A stretch of 64,000 nucleotides of DNA from positions 1,612,001-1,676,000 of the forward strand of contig NZ_OZ241747.1 in assembly GCF_965201005.1 (NCBI RefSeq), in the 5' to 3' direction. How positions within the stretch are numbered: the first letter of the stretch is position 1; each line of letters starts with the position of its first letter. A model generated the notes under the pieces. It was not told the DNA's origin. It made no database searches and saw only the letters and a program-made list of their open reading frames with translations. Both the position numbers and the translations under genes were made by a program. The stretch comes from Mucilaginibacter_A sp965201005. GTDB taxonomy: Bacteria > Bacteroidota > Bacteroidia > Sphingobacteriales > Sphingobacteriaceae. Shown piece after piece: positions 51,279 through 60,542 of this stretch.

Positions 51279-53747
51279 ATGCTAAAAATTTTCTGCTGTA
51301 TATGGGTGATGCTTTTTCCGATGTTTGCTTTCGCGCAGCAGCCGGAAATCAGTGGCACCATTACCGATCAGGGCGGCAGGCACCTTCCGTTTACAGCTGT
51401 TTATGCAGCAAACACTACCTTAGGCACGCTTAGCAACGAGCACGGCATTTATCATTTATCTTTAAAACCGGGCAATTATACGGTTGTTTACCGGCTGATC
51501 GGGCAGCGGCAGGCCACCGTAAAAATCAACCTGCAAAAAGATACCATGCTGAACATCGTGCTGCAGCCCGAAATTTACCGGCTAAAAGAAGCAAGGGTTT
51601 CGGGCATAGATCCGGCTTACGGCATGATCCGCCAGGCCATGGCCAAACGCCGGTATTACCGTAAACAAGTAGCTGATTATGCGTGTGATGTATATTTAAA
51701 AGGGATGCAAAAATTGGTTAGCGGCCCCAAACGTTACTTAAATGATGCCGTGGTCAAAGCCCTGAGTTTAAATAAAAATGGCAGCAGTATTTTGTACGAA
51801 ACCGAAGCCAACTCCAGGTTTAATTACGGTGGGCCGCGAAAAATAAAGGAAGTTTTGCATGGGTCGCGTGCTGCCGGGGATCATCCTGCACTCGGTTTTA
51901 ACCGCGCATTGGACATTCAAACCAATTTTTACAATAATTTACTGCACTGGGACGCGCTGAGCAACCGTTCTTTTGTTTCGCCGATTGCAGCCAATGCCAT
52001 GGGTTTTTACCGTTATAAGTTTAGGGGTGATTTTTTGGAAAACGGCCATCTGATCCATAAAATAGAAGTGATTGCCAAACGCAAAAGCGACCCTTCTTTT
52101 AACGGCTTTATTTTTTTAGAAGATAAGGCCTGGCGCATACACAGCCTCAACCTGCAACTTTTTAAACTGGCCAACATCAGCTTTGTGGATTCTTTGCAAA
52201 TTACGCAGCAGTTTATCCCGGTTACAGATAGTATCTGGATGCCCTCGTCAACCCGTTTTAATTACCGCGGCAAAGTGCTTGGCTTTGTTTTTAGCGGCTA
52301 TTATGAAGGTATTTATGCTGATTATAACTTAAAACCTGATTTTGCGCCCGGTTTTTTTAACAACCAGGTGATGGAAATCCCGAAGCAGACTTACCGAGAA
52401 GACACACTTTACCTGAACGCAAACCGTCCCGTGCCATTAACCCGGCAGGAAGAAATCTATTATTTTAACAAAGATAGTCTGGGCCGCAAAAGGCAATCAA
52501 ACCAATACCTGGATTCGGCACAAAAAATAAACAACCATTTTTTGTTTGTGCCCTGGGTTTTAAACGGATACAAGATCAAAAGTAAAGACGGCAAAATTCA
52601 GTACAACATTCAATCACCAAAAGATATTGTTTTTTACAACTCGGTAGAACGCTGGGGGATCAACCTTGCACCGCGCTACAAACGGTTTGAACCAAACGGG
52701 AAAACGCTTGATGTGCGGCCGGTTTTGCGTTACAGTTTTGCCCGCCAACTGCTTAACGCCAACGTTTACGCTTCTTACAGGTACAACCCCACCAAGCAGG
52801 CCAGTTTCTATGGTAAGATCGGTACTGACTTTTTAGATTTGAACAATTCGGGCAATGTGAGCTTATTTTTGAACACTTTGAGTTTTTTATTTACAGAACA
52901 TAATCTATTAAAATTTTATCAATCCAAATTTGTGCAGGCCGGTACACAGGGAGAAGTGGAAAACGGTATTTTGCTAAATGGTTTTATGGAATATGCCGAT
53001 CGCCGCAGTTTAAAAAACTATGTCAACGCATTCGGAAAAGACAGTACACAGATTTCACCTGTTATATTGAGGAACGGGATGCCCGAAGCTTCAAATAATC
53101 CGCTTGATCCGGGCAGTGATGTGCCGCTCTTTCCGCGTTACCGGTCGCTTTCTTTCAGCGGTTCGGCAACTTTTACTTTCAATCAGCAATATACGCAGCG
53201 GCCAGACGGCAAGTATATCGAACCTTCACCTTATCCGCGCGTCCGGATTAATTACCGCAAAGGTTTCCCGGTTTTGGGTTCGGATGTAAACTATGATTTT
53301 ACTTCTGTGGATGTTTTTCAGGACCGGGTGCACATGGGCATTTACGGCTACTCGTCGTACTTTTTTTCTGGCGGTACTTTTCTCAACCATAAAAATTTAT
53401 ATTATCCTGATTATAAACAGTTTAGGGGCGGCCAGCCTTTTGTGTTTGATTCTACACTGGGCAGTTTCCATTACCTTAATTATTACGTGTACAGCACCAA
53501 CCGCAGTTACCTGGAAGGCCATTATGAGCATAATTTTGGCGGGTATTTTTTGAACCGGATGCCTTTTATCCGGAAATTACGTTTGGAAGAAATTGTTGGC
53601 GGATCATTTTTAACGCAGCGCATCCGCGATAATTACCACGAGTTTTATTTCGGTATAAAAAAACTGCTGGTCCGTTTTGATTATGGTTTTGCGTTTGACG
53701 GGCACAGCAAAATTTACCAGGGTTTCAGATATGTTTACAGTTTGTAA
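51279..53747 (+). CDS. DUF5686 outer-membrane protein, paralogue 1
   Basis: 822 residues. A signal peptide (MLKIFCCIWVMLFPMFAFAQ) is followed by a carboxypeptidase-regulatory-like domain (ISGTITDQGGRHLPFTAVYA) and the DUF5686 region with YRLKEARVSGIDPAYGMIRQ. The C-terminus consists of many amphipathic strands ending in Phe/Tyr/Leu (FDYGFAFDGHSK, QGFRYVYSL), consistent with an outer-membrane beta barrel. Function unknown. A homologue of the same size follows 108 bases downstream. Confidence 0.85.
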   Translation: MLKIFCCIWVMLFPMFAFAQQPEISGTITDQGGRHLPFTAVYAANTTLGTLSNEHGIYHLSLKPGNYTVVYRLIGQRQATVKINLQKDTMLNIVLQPEIYRLKEARVSGIDPAYGMIRQAMAKRRYYRKQVADYACDVYLKGMQKLVSGPKRYLNDAVVKALSLNKNGSSILYETEANSRFNYGGPRKIKEVLHGSRAAGDHPALGFNRALDIQTNFYNNLLHWDALSNRSFVSPIAANAMGFYRYKFRGDFLENGHLIHKIEVIAKRKSDPSFNGFIFLEDKAWRIHSLNLQLFKLANISFVDSLQITQQFIPVTDSIWMPSSTRFNYRGKVLGFVFSGYYEGIYADYNLKPDFAPGFFNNQVMEIPKQTYREDTLYLNANRPVPLTRQEEIYYFNKDSLGRKRQSNQYLDSAQKINNHFLFVPWVLNGYKIKSKDGKIQYNIQSPKDIVFYNSVERWGINLAPRYKRFEPNGKTLDVRPVLRYSFARQLLNANVYASYRYNPTKQASFYGKIGTDFLDLNNSGNVSLFLNTLSFLFTEHNLLKFYQSKFVQAGTQGEVENGILLNGFMEYADRRSLKNYVNAFGKDSTQISPVILRNGMPEASNNPLDPGSDVPLFPRYRSLSFSGSATFTFNQQYTQRPDGKYIEPSPYPRVRINYRKGFPVLGSDVNYDFTSVDVFQDRVHMGIYGYSSYFFSGGTFLNHKNLYYPDYKQFRGGQPFVFDSTLGSFHYLNYYVYSTNRSYLEGHYEHNFGGYFLNRMPFIRKLRLEEIVGGSFLTQRIRDNYHEFYFGIKKLLVRFDYGFAFDGHSKIYQGFRYVYSL

Positions 53748-53854
53748 AACCCATCCTAAAATTATACCGATAAAAACAGTATGGTATTAAAAAATCACGA
53801 GATTCGCGCCAAATTACCATGTTGCAGCTATTGCTGTTTCAACATAAAATCAAC

Positions 53855-56326
53855 ATGAAAAAACTTTTACTGCTGCTGTTACCGTTTACTATTTTAAATG
53901 CTGCTTTTGGCCAGCAATTTTCGATCTCCGGAAAAATTACCGATGAGCAGGGAAAGCCGGTGCCGTTTACTTCCATCTACCTTAAAAACACTACTAAAGG
54001 CACTTCTGCCAATGATCGCGGTTTGTATGAATTTCGGGTAAATCCGGGCACATATGATGTGATTTACCGCTACGTAGGTTTCAAGGAAAAAGTAGAACAC
54101 TTGGTTGTTGGCAATAGCAATTTGCAGCACGATGTGGTTTTGGACAAAGAAATTTACCAGCTAAAAGAAGTATCGATCAGCGGCAGCGGAGAAGATCCGG
54201 CGTATGCCATTATCCGCAAAGCCATTGGCAAACGCAAGCAATATTTGAATGAACTGAAAGCATATTCGTGTGATGTGTACATCAAAGGTGTGCAGAAACT
54301 GCTGAGTGCGCCAAAAAAGATTTTGGGCCGTGATGTGCAAAAGGTTTTGCAGCTGGATTCTAACCGCAAAGGCATTATTTATCTGTCGGAATCCGAATCA
54401 CATTTCAATTTTGAAGCACCTGATAAAGTGAAGGAAGTAATGGTTTCCTCCAAAATTGCCGGCCGCAACAATGCGTTCAGTTTCAACCGGGCTTCTGATC
54501 TGCAATTAACTTTTTATAAAGATCTGATCGTGTTTGACGGGCTGAGCAACCGTGGTTTCATTTCGCCGATTGCGGACAACGCTTTGTTTTATTACCGCTA
54601 TAAACTGCTGGGCACAGATGTGGTGAACGGGCAAACAGTTGATAAAATCCAGGTGATTCCGCGGCGTGAATTTGACCCGGTTTTCCGCGGAAATATTTAC
54701 ATTGTGGACGGGTCCTGGCGTATTTACAGCGTTGATTTGCGCCTGACCAAAAACTCGCAGATCAACTTTGTGGACACGCTGAACCTGAGCCAGCAATATA
54801 TCCCGGTAACGCCAAAAATATGGCAGCCGGCGTTTGTGCAATACAGTTTCAGGGGCAAAGTTTTCGGCTTTAAGTTTGATGGTTATTTCATCGGCATTTA
54901 TAAAAATTATGATGTGAAACCCAATTTCCCCAAAAACTTTTTTAATGGCGAAGTGATGAAAATCACCAAAGAAGTGAACAAAAAAGATTCTGTTTACTGG
55001 AACCAAAACCGCCCGGTGCCGCTTTCGGCCGAAGAAAAATACAATTATAAATTTAAAGATGATACATCGGGCCGCAAACAAAGCAAACCCTATCTGGATT
55101 CGGTAGAAAAAGCCAACAACCACTTTAAAATTTTGCCGTTTTTAATTGCCGGATATACCAAAAGAGACCGTTACAATTACGCTTCAATCAGTTTTCCGGC
55201 TTTGTACAGGCAAATCCATTACAACACCGTAGAAGGTTTTGCAGTGAATTTAAAAGCTACTTATACCAAGAGCAACGAATATCGGCAGGCATTTTCCATC
55301 ACCCCAAACATCCGTTATGGTTTTGCCAACAAACTTTTGAGCCTGAATGCAGAAGCCAGTTATCGATACGACCCGATTAATCAGGGCAGGATTTTTGGCA
55401 AGATCGGTTCGGATGTGCTGGATTTGAACAATCTGGGCACACAAAGTTTGCTCATCAACTCGCTCGGGACGCTTTTGTACGATCAAAACTACCTGAAACT
55501 GTATCGCTCGGAAGTCGCCATGTTTGGTGCACAGCGCGAAGTTGCCCGCGGGATTTTGTTGACCGGCCAGCTGGAATATGCCAGTCATCGGCAGTTGTAC
55601 AACACGGCGTTGCTGAACAAGATCAACCAGGACAATGACCTGACATCCAACAATCCGTTAAACCCGGCTGCCGAAACGCAGTTGTTCCCGAAATATCAAT
55701 CACTCATTTTTAGCGGTTCGGCCTTGTTTACGTTCAATCAGCAATATACCACCCGGCCAGACGGCCGCTTTTACGAACCATCAAAATATCCGCAGGTAAA
55801 GCTTAATTACCGAAAGGCTTTTAGTGTTTTGGGCGGTGATGAAAGCTTTGATTATGGCTCGGTCAATGTGTTTCAAAACCGGATACGTTTGGGTTTGTAC
55901 GGTTATTCTTCTTTCCTGATCTCGGCCGGAAAATTTTTCAGCAAAAAAGAAATTTATTACCCGGACTACAGGCACTTTTTGGGGAACCAAAGTTTGACTT
56001 TTAACCCGCAAATCGGTTCGTTCCACTTCCTGGATTATTATCCGTACAGCACCAATACCGGGTATCTGGAAGGCCATTACGAGCATAATTTTTCTGGTTT
56101 TCTGCTGAACAAAGTACCGTTTATACGCCGGTTTAAACTGGAGGAAATTGCCGGTGCATCGTACCTCACCCAATCGCCGGTTGCGGGCAGCATCACCAAA
56201 GCCTACACCAGTTACAGCGAATTTTACATCGGTTTGCAGCGGCTGATTTTCCGAGTGGATTATGGAATCGCCTATAATGCCGAGAAAAAAGTACACCAGG
56301 GCTTCCGGATATATTATGGATTTTAA
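53855..56326 (+). CDS. DUF5686 outer-membrane protein, paralogue 2
   Basis: 823 residues from ATG at 53855 (MKKLLLLLLPFTILNAAFGQ). Same architecture as its neighbour: ISGKITDEQGKPVPFTSIYL, YQLKEVSISGSGEDPAYAII, FKFDGYFIGIYKNYDV and the terminal VHQGFRIYYGF barrel strand. A tandem duplication. The gap carries GATAAAAACAGTATGG at 53771-53786. The two proteins differ enough to be old duplicates. Confidence 0.85.
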   Translation: MKKLLLLLLPFTILNAAFGQQFSISGKITDEQGKPVPFTSIYLKNTTKGTSANDRGLYEFRVNPGTYDVIYRYVGFKEKVEHLVVGNSNLQHDVVLDKEIYQLKEVSISGSGEDPAYAIIRKAIGKRKQYLNELKAYSCDVYIKGVQKLLSAPKKILGRDVQKVLQLDSNRKGIIYLSESESHFNFEAPDKVKEVMVSSKIAGRNNAFSFNRASDLQLTFYKDLIVFDGLSNRGFISPIADNALFYYRYKLLGTDVVNGQTVDKIQVIPRREFDPVFRGNIYIVDGSWRIYSVDLRLTKNSQINFVDTLNLSQQYIPVTPKIWQPAFVQYSFRGKVFGFKFDGYFIGIYKNYDVKPNFPKNFFNGEVMKITKEVNKKDSVYWNQNRPVPLSAEEKYNYKFKDDTSGRKQSKPYLDSVEKANNHFKILPFLIAGYTKRDRYNYASISFPALYRQIHYNTVEGFAVNLKATYTKSNEYRQAFSITPNIRYGFANKLLSLNAEASYRYDPINQGRIFGKIGSDVLDLNNLGTQSLLINSLGTLLYDQNYLKLYRSEVAMFGAQREVARGILLTGQLEYASHRQLYNTALLNKINQDNDLTSNNPLNPAAETQLFPKYQSLIFSGSALFTFNQQYTTRPDGRFYEPSKYPQVKLNYRKAFSVLGGDESFDYGSVNVFQNRIRLGLYGYSSFLISAGKFFSKKEIYYPDYRHFLGNQSLTFNPQIGSFHFLDYYPYSTNTGYLEGHYEHNFSGFLLNKVPFIRRFKLEEIAGASYLTQSPVAGSITKAYTSYSEFYIGLQRLIFRVDYGIAYNAEKKVHQGFRIYYGF

Positions 56327-56397
56327 CTGTGGATTTTCAGCTGCCGGTTTTCAGTTGATAACCTACAACTAAAAACCTGCAAATCACAACTTTTTCC

Positions 56398-56405
56398 TAA
56401 ATTTG
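56398..56405 (+). promoter_or_regulatory. TAnnTTTG -7 box before trhO
   Basis: TAAATTTG, ending 40 bases before the ATG at 56446, a normal leader length. No -33 TTG at 19-21 bases spacing was found. Confidence 0.5.
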
Positions 56406-56445
56406 CGCTTCATTTTACGCTGTTTGCACCAGTATCAATGTTGTT

Positions 56446-57426
56446 ATGAAATACAATACACTTTTATATTACTGCTACTCGCCGATCGAAAACGCAGAAC
56501 AATTTGCCGCAGATCATTTAAAGTTTTGCAAAAGCCTGAACCTGGTTGGCCGTGTTATCGTGGCCGATGAAGGTTTGAACGGAACAATTTCGGGCTTAAA
56601 AGAAGCATGTGAAACTTACATAAAAACGCTTCACGAAGATCCGCGTTTTGCCAAAACCGATTTCAAAGTTGATGCGGTTGATGAGCCTTCTTTTATCAAA
56701 ATGCACGTTCGGTTCAAATCAGAAATTGTACATTCCGGCCTGCGCGACCCGAAAATCATCGACCCAAATCAACAAACCGGCATCCATTTAGAACCGCTGG
56801 AATTTATGGCGATGAAAGACCGCGACGATGTGGTTGTGCTGGATGTGCGCTCTAATTACGAGCATAATTTGGGCAAATTTAAAAATGCGGTAACATTTGA
56901 TATCGAGAATTTTCGTGATTTCCCGGAGATGATCAATAAACTTGCTTCTTTTAAAGATAAAAAAATACTGACTTACTGCACCGGCGGCATCAAGTGCGAA
57001 AAAGCTTCGGCTTTGCTGCTGCACGAAGGGTTTGAAAACGTTTACCAATTGCACGGCGGCATCATCAAATACGGAAAAGAGGCCGGCGGAAAAGATTTTG
57101 ACGGCAAATGCTATGTGTTTGATAACCGGCTTTCGGTGGATGTAAATTCTGTAAATCCGATGGTGATTTCGCGCTGCCTGAACTGCGGAAAAGAAACGCT
57201 GAAAATGATCAATTGTGCCAACCCGGAATGCAACGGGCATTTTACCCAATGCGCGGCTTGCGGTGAGGAATTGGATGGCTGCTGCTCTGCCGGATGCAAA
57301 TCTCATCCCAGAAAACGCGTTTACGACGGCAGCGGTTATTATGTAAAAGTGCCGCAGCAGGTAAATACTTCGGCCAAAAAACAAAAAATTACGCCTGTTA
57401 TGGCAGCAACAGAAACTGGTGCTTAA
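56446..57426 (+). CDS. trhO: tRNA uridine-34 hydroxylase, rhodanese family
   Basis: 326 residues. The N-terminal acylphosphatase-like domain (YYCYSPIENAEQFAADHLKF) and rhodanese domain with the active-site loop YCTGGIKCEKAS (catalytic Cys) match TrhO/YceA, which makes 5-hydroxyuridine at the wobble base using oxygen. The C-terminus adds a cysteine cluster (CLNCGKETL, CANPECNG, CAACGEELDGCCSAGCKSH) typical of the longer family members. Preceded by a TAAATTTG box; stands alone between the DUF5686 pair and a convergent HAD gene. Confidence 0.9.
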   Translation: MKYNTLLYYCYSPIENAEQFAADHLKFCKSLNLVGRVIVADEGLNGTISGLKEACETYIKTLHEDPRFAKTDFKVDAVDEPSFIKMHVRFKSEIVHSGLRDPKIIDPNQQTGIHLEPLEFMAMKDRDDVVVLDVRSNYEHNLGKFKNAVTFDIENFRDFPEMINKLASFKDKKILTYCTGGIKCEKASALLLHEGFENVYQLHGGIIKYGKEAGGKDFDGKCYVFDNRLSVDVNSVNPMVISRCLNCGKETLKMINCANPECNGHFTQCAACGEELDGCCSAGCKSHPRKRVYDGSGYYVKVPQQVNTSAKKQKITPVMAATETGA

Positions 57427-57439
57427 AACTTTTTATCGG

Positions 57440-57525
57440 TTGATGCTTCTTTTACCAGCTAAAATTTTGGCTGATAAAAGAAGCATTTTAAGTTGAAAAT
57501 CACCTGGTAAAAACAGCATTGTTCA
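57440..57525. repeat. Inverted 14-bp motif pair
   Basis: ATGCTTCTTTTACCAGC and GCTGATAAAAGAAGCAT face each other across TAAAATTTTG, a possible stem loop. A GGTAAAAACAGCAT follows at about 57508. Lies between convergent trhO and the HAD gene, so a terminator role is possible, though the T-tract is weak. Confidence 0.6.
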
Positions 57526-57529
57526 ATTG

Positions 57530-58360
57530 TTATTGATGAAAGTATCCCTCCAGATAACAAGCCACGCCATGCTCAATATTCGGTTTGGTAACGGCAAAAG
57601 CAGCCTGTTTTAATTCCGGAACGGCATTTCCAACGGCTACGCCAATTCCGGCATTTGTCACCATTTCCAGGTCGTTGTAACCATCGCCAAACGCCATCAC
57701 TTCGCCTAAATTTACTTTTGCATTTTCCGGAAACGAGTTCAAAAGTACTTGCAAACCTTCATTTTTATTGGTAAAAGGCGTAATTTCTAAATAAATATCT
57801 TTTGACCGCCAAACGGCAACTTTTAAATTTCTACGCACATTTGCTTCAATCAAATCCAGCAGTTTCGGTTCGCCCATCAGCATAATTTTGTGTGCGCCGT
57901 TTTGGATAAAATTTTGCAATTCCTCCGCAGAAAAACCGCTCAATAAACCATCTGGTTTTACGCGTGTGTTGTTGATTTCGCGCTGTGCATAAAAATCAGT
58001 TTCGGAAACCAGCCAAGTATTATTCTGGTACAAACTAATGTGTACTTGATGCTGATTGGCCAGGTTCATAATCGCATTTATATTTTCTGCGGAGATTGTG
58101 ACAGAGGAAATTATTTTCTGCGGATCAAACCCGTTTCCCGAAGTCAGGATCAGCGCGCCGTTGTAACAAATTAGCGGCATCCGGCTGATATTCAACGTGT
58201 TTTGAAGATGATAAAGTGCTTTCGGCATCCGCGAAGAAGCCAGCACAAACCTGATTTCAGGATCAAGTTTCCCAACAACTTTTAGGGTGTAATTATCAAC
58301 TTCGCGCTGTTTGTTCAAAAGCGTTCCGTCCACGTCGGTACAAATCAGTTTTATGCCCAT
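57530..58360 (-). CDS. Cof-type HAD-IIB phosphatase
   Basis: 276 residues from ATG at 58360 (MGIKLICTDVDGTLLNKQRE); Asp residues of DVDGT are the nucleophile and acid/base. Motif II lies in VLASSRMP, and the C-terminal motif GEVMAFGDGYNDLEMVTNAG binds magnesium, followed by GVAVGNAVPELKQAA. Cof proteins dephosphorylate sugar phosphates or cofactor intermediates; the substrate is unknown. Longer in-frame starts upstream overlap the divergent hydrolase gene and are rejected. Confidence 0.85.
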   Translation of the reverse strand: MGIKLICTDVDGTLLNKQREVDNYTLKVVGKLDPEIRFVLASSRMPKALYHLQNTLNISRMPLICYNGALILTSGNGFDPQKIISSVTISAENINAIMNLANQHQVHISLYQNNTWLVSETDFYAQREINNTRVKPDGLLSGFSAEELQNFIQNGAHKIMLMGEPKLLDLIEANVRRNLKVAVWRSKDIYLEITPFTNKNEGLQVLLNSFPENAKVNLGEVMAFGDGYNDLEMVTNAGIGVAVGNAVPELKQAAFAVTKPNIEHGVACYLEGYFHQ

Positions 58361-58456
58361 GCTGTTTTTATCGGGTAAAATTTGGTTTTGATCGGCAGCA
58401 AAGCAAAAAATAAATCCGGTGTTTTTCAAACCTAAAAATTGGTATAATTGCTTTTT

Positions 58457-59284
58457 ATGGCTTGGTTGGAAATTGAAGGTTTGGGCAGCGTACATTACCA
58501 CGAATATGGCAGCGGGACGAAACTGCTGTTTGCTTTTCCGGGTTATGGCATGTCGGGCAGGCAGTTTTCAGTGTTGCAAAAATCATTGATGCGACAGTAT
58601 AAAATCATCGCTTTTGATCTGTTTTTTCAGGAAACGTCAAAATTATATGTGGTAAAAGAAGCATTGGTTTTAACCGGGATGCAGCCCGAAATTTTAAAAA
58701 GATATTTGTACAAATGGCTCGGCCAAAAGCCCGGACAAAGGTTTTCTTTGATAGGCTATTCCATCGGTGCCAATTTGGCTTTGTATTTGGCGCAACAGTT
58801 TGCCAGTCAGGTAGATGAACTGATTTTGATGGCACCAGATGGTTTAGTGAAGCACAAAGGTTTTCGGTTTTTCCGTGCTTCTTTTATCGGTAAAAAACTG
58901 TACCGGAAACTTACTTACAGCAATTGGATGATGGCTGCCGCTTTAAAAACTTTAAAACATTTCCGGGTGATTGATACAAATTTGTACAGCATTGCCAGTC
59001 ACGAAACCGAAACGCCGGAAAAGCGACAAAACGGTTTTTTTACCGTGCATTTTTATAAAAATTTTTCTGCGGACATTCATCAGCTTGCGGCTTTGATCAA
59101 TCAAAACCACATCCGTTGCCGCTTGTATTTTGGAAAATACGACAATCTTTTTCCGCCAAAAAACGCCGAAAAACTGCTTGGTTTGCTGCTGCGGCCCGAA
59201 ATACATATTTTGCCCGCCGGGCACTGGCTGGTTACGCCGGAACTGGACGATTACATAGCCAAACAAACGGATGATCACGAGTAA
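58457..59284 (+). CDS. Alpha/beta hydrolase in carotenoid-tail operon
   Basis: 275 residues from ATG at 58457 (MAWLEIEGLGSVHYHEYGSG). The oxyanion segment LLFAFPGYGMSGRQFSVL, the nucleophile elbow SLIGYSIGANLALYLAQQ (Ser), the acid in LYFGKYDNLFP and the His in ILPAGHWLVTP form an intact triad. The 3' end overlaps the first acyltransferase by 14 bases, making translational coupling likely. May act on the same lipid or carotenoid ester; inferred from context. Confidence 0.83.
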   Translation: MAWLEIEGLGSVHYHEYGSGTKLLFAFPGYGMSGRQFSVLQKSLMRQYKIIAFDLFFQETSKLYVVKEALVLTGMQPEILKRYLYKWLGQKPGQRFSLIGYSIGANLALYLAQQFASQVDELILMAPDGLVKHKGFRFFRASFIGKKLYRKLTYSNWMMAAALKTLKHFRVIDTNLYSIASHETETPEKRQNGFFTVHFYKNFSADIHQLAALINQNHIRCRLYFGKYDNLFPPKNAEKLLGLLLRPEIHILPAGHWLVTPELDDYIAKQTDDHE

Positions 59285-59897
59285 GCGCCATCATTTATTT
59301 TATAAACTGTTTTTGCCGTTTATGCATTGGCGGCTGTTGCGCAGCTTCCGGAAACTGGTTTTGTGCAACCAGATTGAACTGAAACCCAATCATTCCATAC
59401 TGCTTTTATGCAATCATTTTAGTTGGTGGGATGGCTTTTTAACGGCTTATCTGGTGCATTATATTTTTAAAAAAAAGGCTTTTATGATGATACAGGAAGA
59501 CCAGTTGCAGCACCGGAAGTGGCTTGCACGGTTGGGTTCTTTTTCTATTAACCGTACCTCTCGGGACATGCTTGTTTCGATGCAATATGCTGCCAGTCAG
59601 TTAGATGACGCAAATAATGCGGTGGTTGTTTTTCCGCAGGGATCATTACAATCCAATCATTGCCGGGAAATAAAACTGGAACGCGGCATCAGTTATCTCA
59701 TCAAAAACATAAAAGGCGATTGCCAGCTGATCTATGCTTCGGTTTTGATTGATTATTTTGAAAGTTTTAAACCAACGGCCTATTTTCATCTGCTGGATTG
59801 CGGCACCAACCACAATTTTGAGTTTGAGAAGCTTCAAAACCAAATCAATAATTTTCAGCTTAAAGCCCTGCAAAATCAAATCAACATCAAACACTAA
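59271..59897 (+). CDS. PlsC-like acyltransferase 1
   Basis: 208 residues. The acyltransferase motifs CNHFSWWDGFLTAYLVHY (HxxxxD variant with His and Asp) and VVVFPQGSLQSNH are those of lysophospholipid acyltransferases (PlsC superfamily). RLGSFSINRTSRDM is the third block. Followed 21 bases later by a second, similar enzyme; the two were probably duplicated. In context they could acylate a glycosyl carotenoid (CruD-like) rather than phospholipid. Confidence 0.83.
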   Translation: MITSKRHHLFYKLFLPFMHWRLLRSFRKLVLCNQIELKPNHSILLLCNHFSWWDGFLTAYLVHYIFKKKAFMMIQEDQLQHRKWLARLGSFSINRTSRDMLVSMQYAASQLDDANNAVVVFPQGSLQSNHCREIKLERGISYLIKNIKGDCQLIYASVLIDYFESFKPTAYFHLLDCGTNHNFEFEKLQNQINNFQLKALQNQINIKH

Positions 59898-59918
59898 AAA
59901 AATACCGATAAAAACAGT

Positions 59919-60542
59919 ATGATCAAAAACAAAGATAACTGGTTGAAATCGGGTTTTTTTTCCCGTTATATCAGCAGGAGCGTGAAGCGGCATTATCATA
60001 AAATTGATTTTGACCAGGTTAAAACCGATCCGCAGAAAGCCATTTTACTGATTGCCAACCATTATAGTTGGTGGGATGGTTTTTTGCTTTTTCATCTCAA
60101 TAAACTGCTTTTTAAAAAAAAATTTCACATCATGATTTTGGAGGAAACGATCATCAAACATGGCTTTTTAAAATACGTTGGCTCGTTTTCTGTTTCTAAA
60201 ACTTCGCGCAGTATGCTGGAAACGCTAAAATATGCCGGTAATTTGCTGGATGACCCTGAAAATCTGCTCGTGATTTTTCCGCAGGGAAAGTTATATTCTA
60301 ATTTTGTGGACGAGGTTAAGTTTGAAAAAGGTTTGGAACGGATAATTAATTACAGCAGCCAAAATTTTGATTATGTTTTTGCTGCTTCTTTTACCGAGGG
60401 TTTTTCTGAACCGAAACCTACTGTTTTTATCTACCTGAAAAAACAGCCGGCGGCAAACTTTGCAGGTCTTACGGCTGTTCAGTCGGCATATCAAAAGCAC
60501 TACCGGCAATCAAAATCAGTGCAAATTGCAATAGTTAAATAA
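59919..60542 (+). CDS. PlsC-like acyltransferase 2
   Basis: 207 residues. Motifs ANHYSWWDGFLLFHLNKL and VIFPQGKLYSNFVDEV mirror the first acyltransferase, as does SFSVSKTSRSMLETL. Similarity by eye is about one third. The stop overlaps the glycosyltransferase start (TAATGG). A copy of GATAAAAACAGTAT ends exactly on its start codon (59907-59920). Confidence 0.82.
   Translation: MIKNKDNWLKSGFFSRYISRSVKRHYHKIDFDQVKTDPQKAILLIANHYSWWDGFLLFHLNKLLFKKKFHIMILEETIIKHGFLKYVGSFSVSKTSRSMLETLKYAGNLLDDPENLLVIFPQGKLYSNFVDEVKFEKGLERIINYSSQNFDYVFAASFTEGFSEPKPTVFIYLKKQPAANFAGLTAVQSAYQKHYRQSKSVQIAIVK

Noticed and set aside
55781..56296. 171-codon antisense frame in the second DUF5686 gene
   Set aside because: Antisense to a well-supported gene; no recognisable domain.
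57440..57488. Strong rho-independent terminator between trhO and the HAD gene
   Set aside because: The inverted motif pair can fold, but the loop-proximal stem is AT-rich and no T-run follows; kept only as a repeat.
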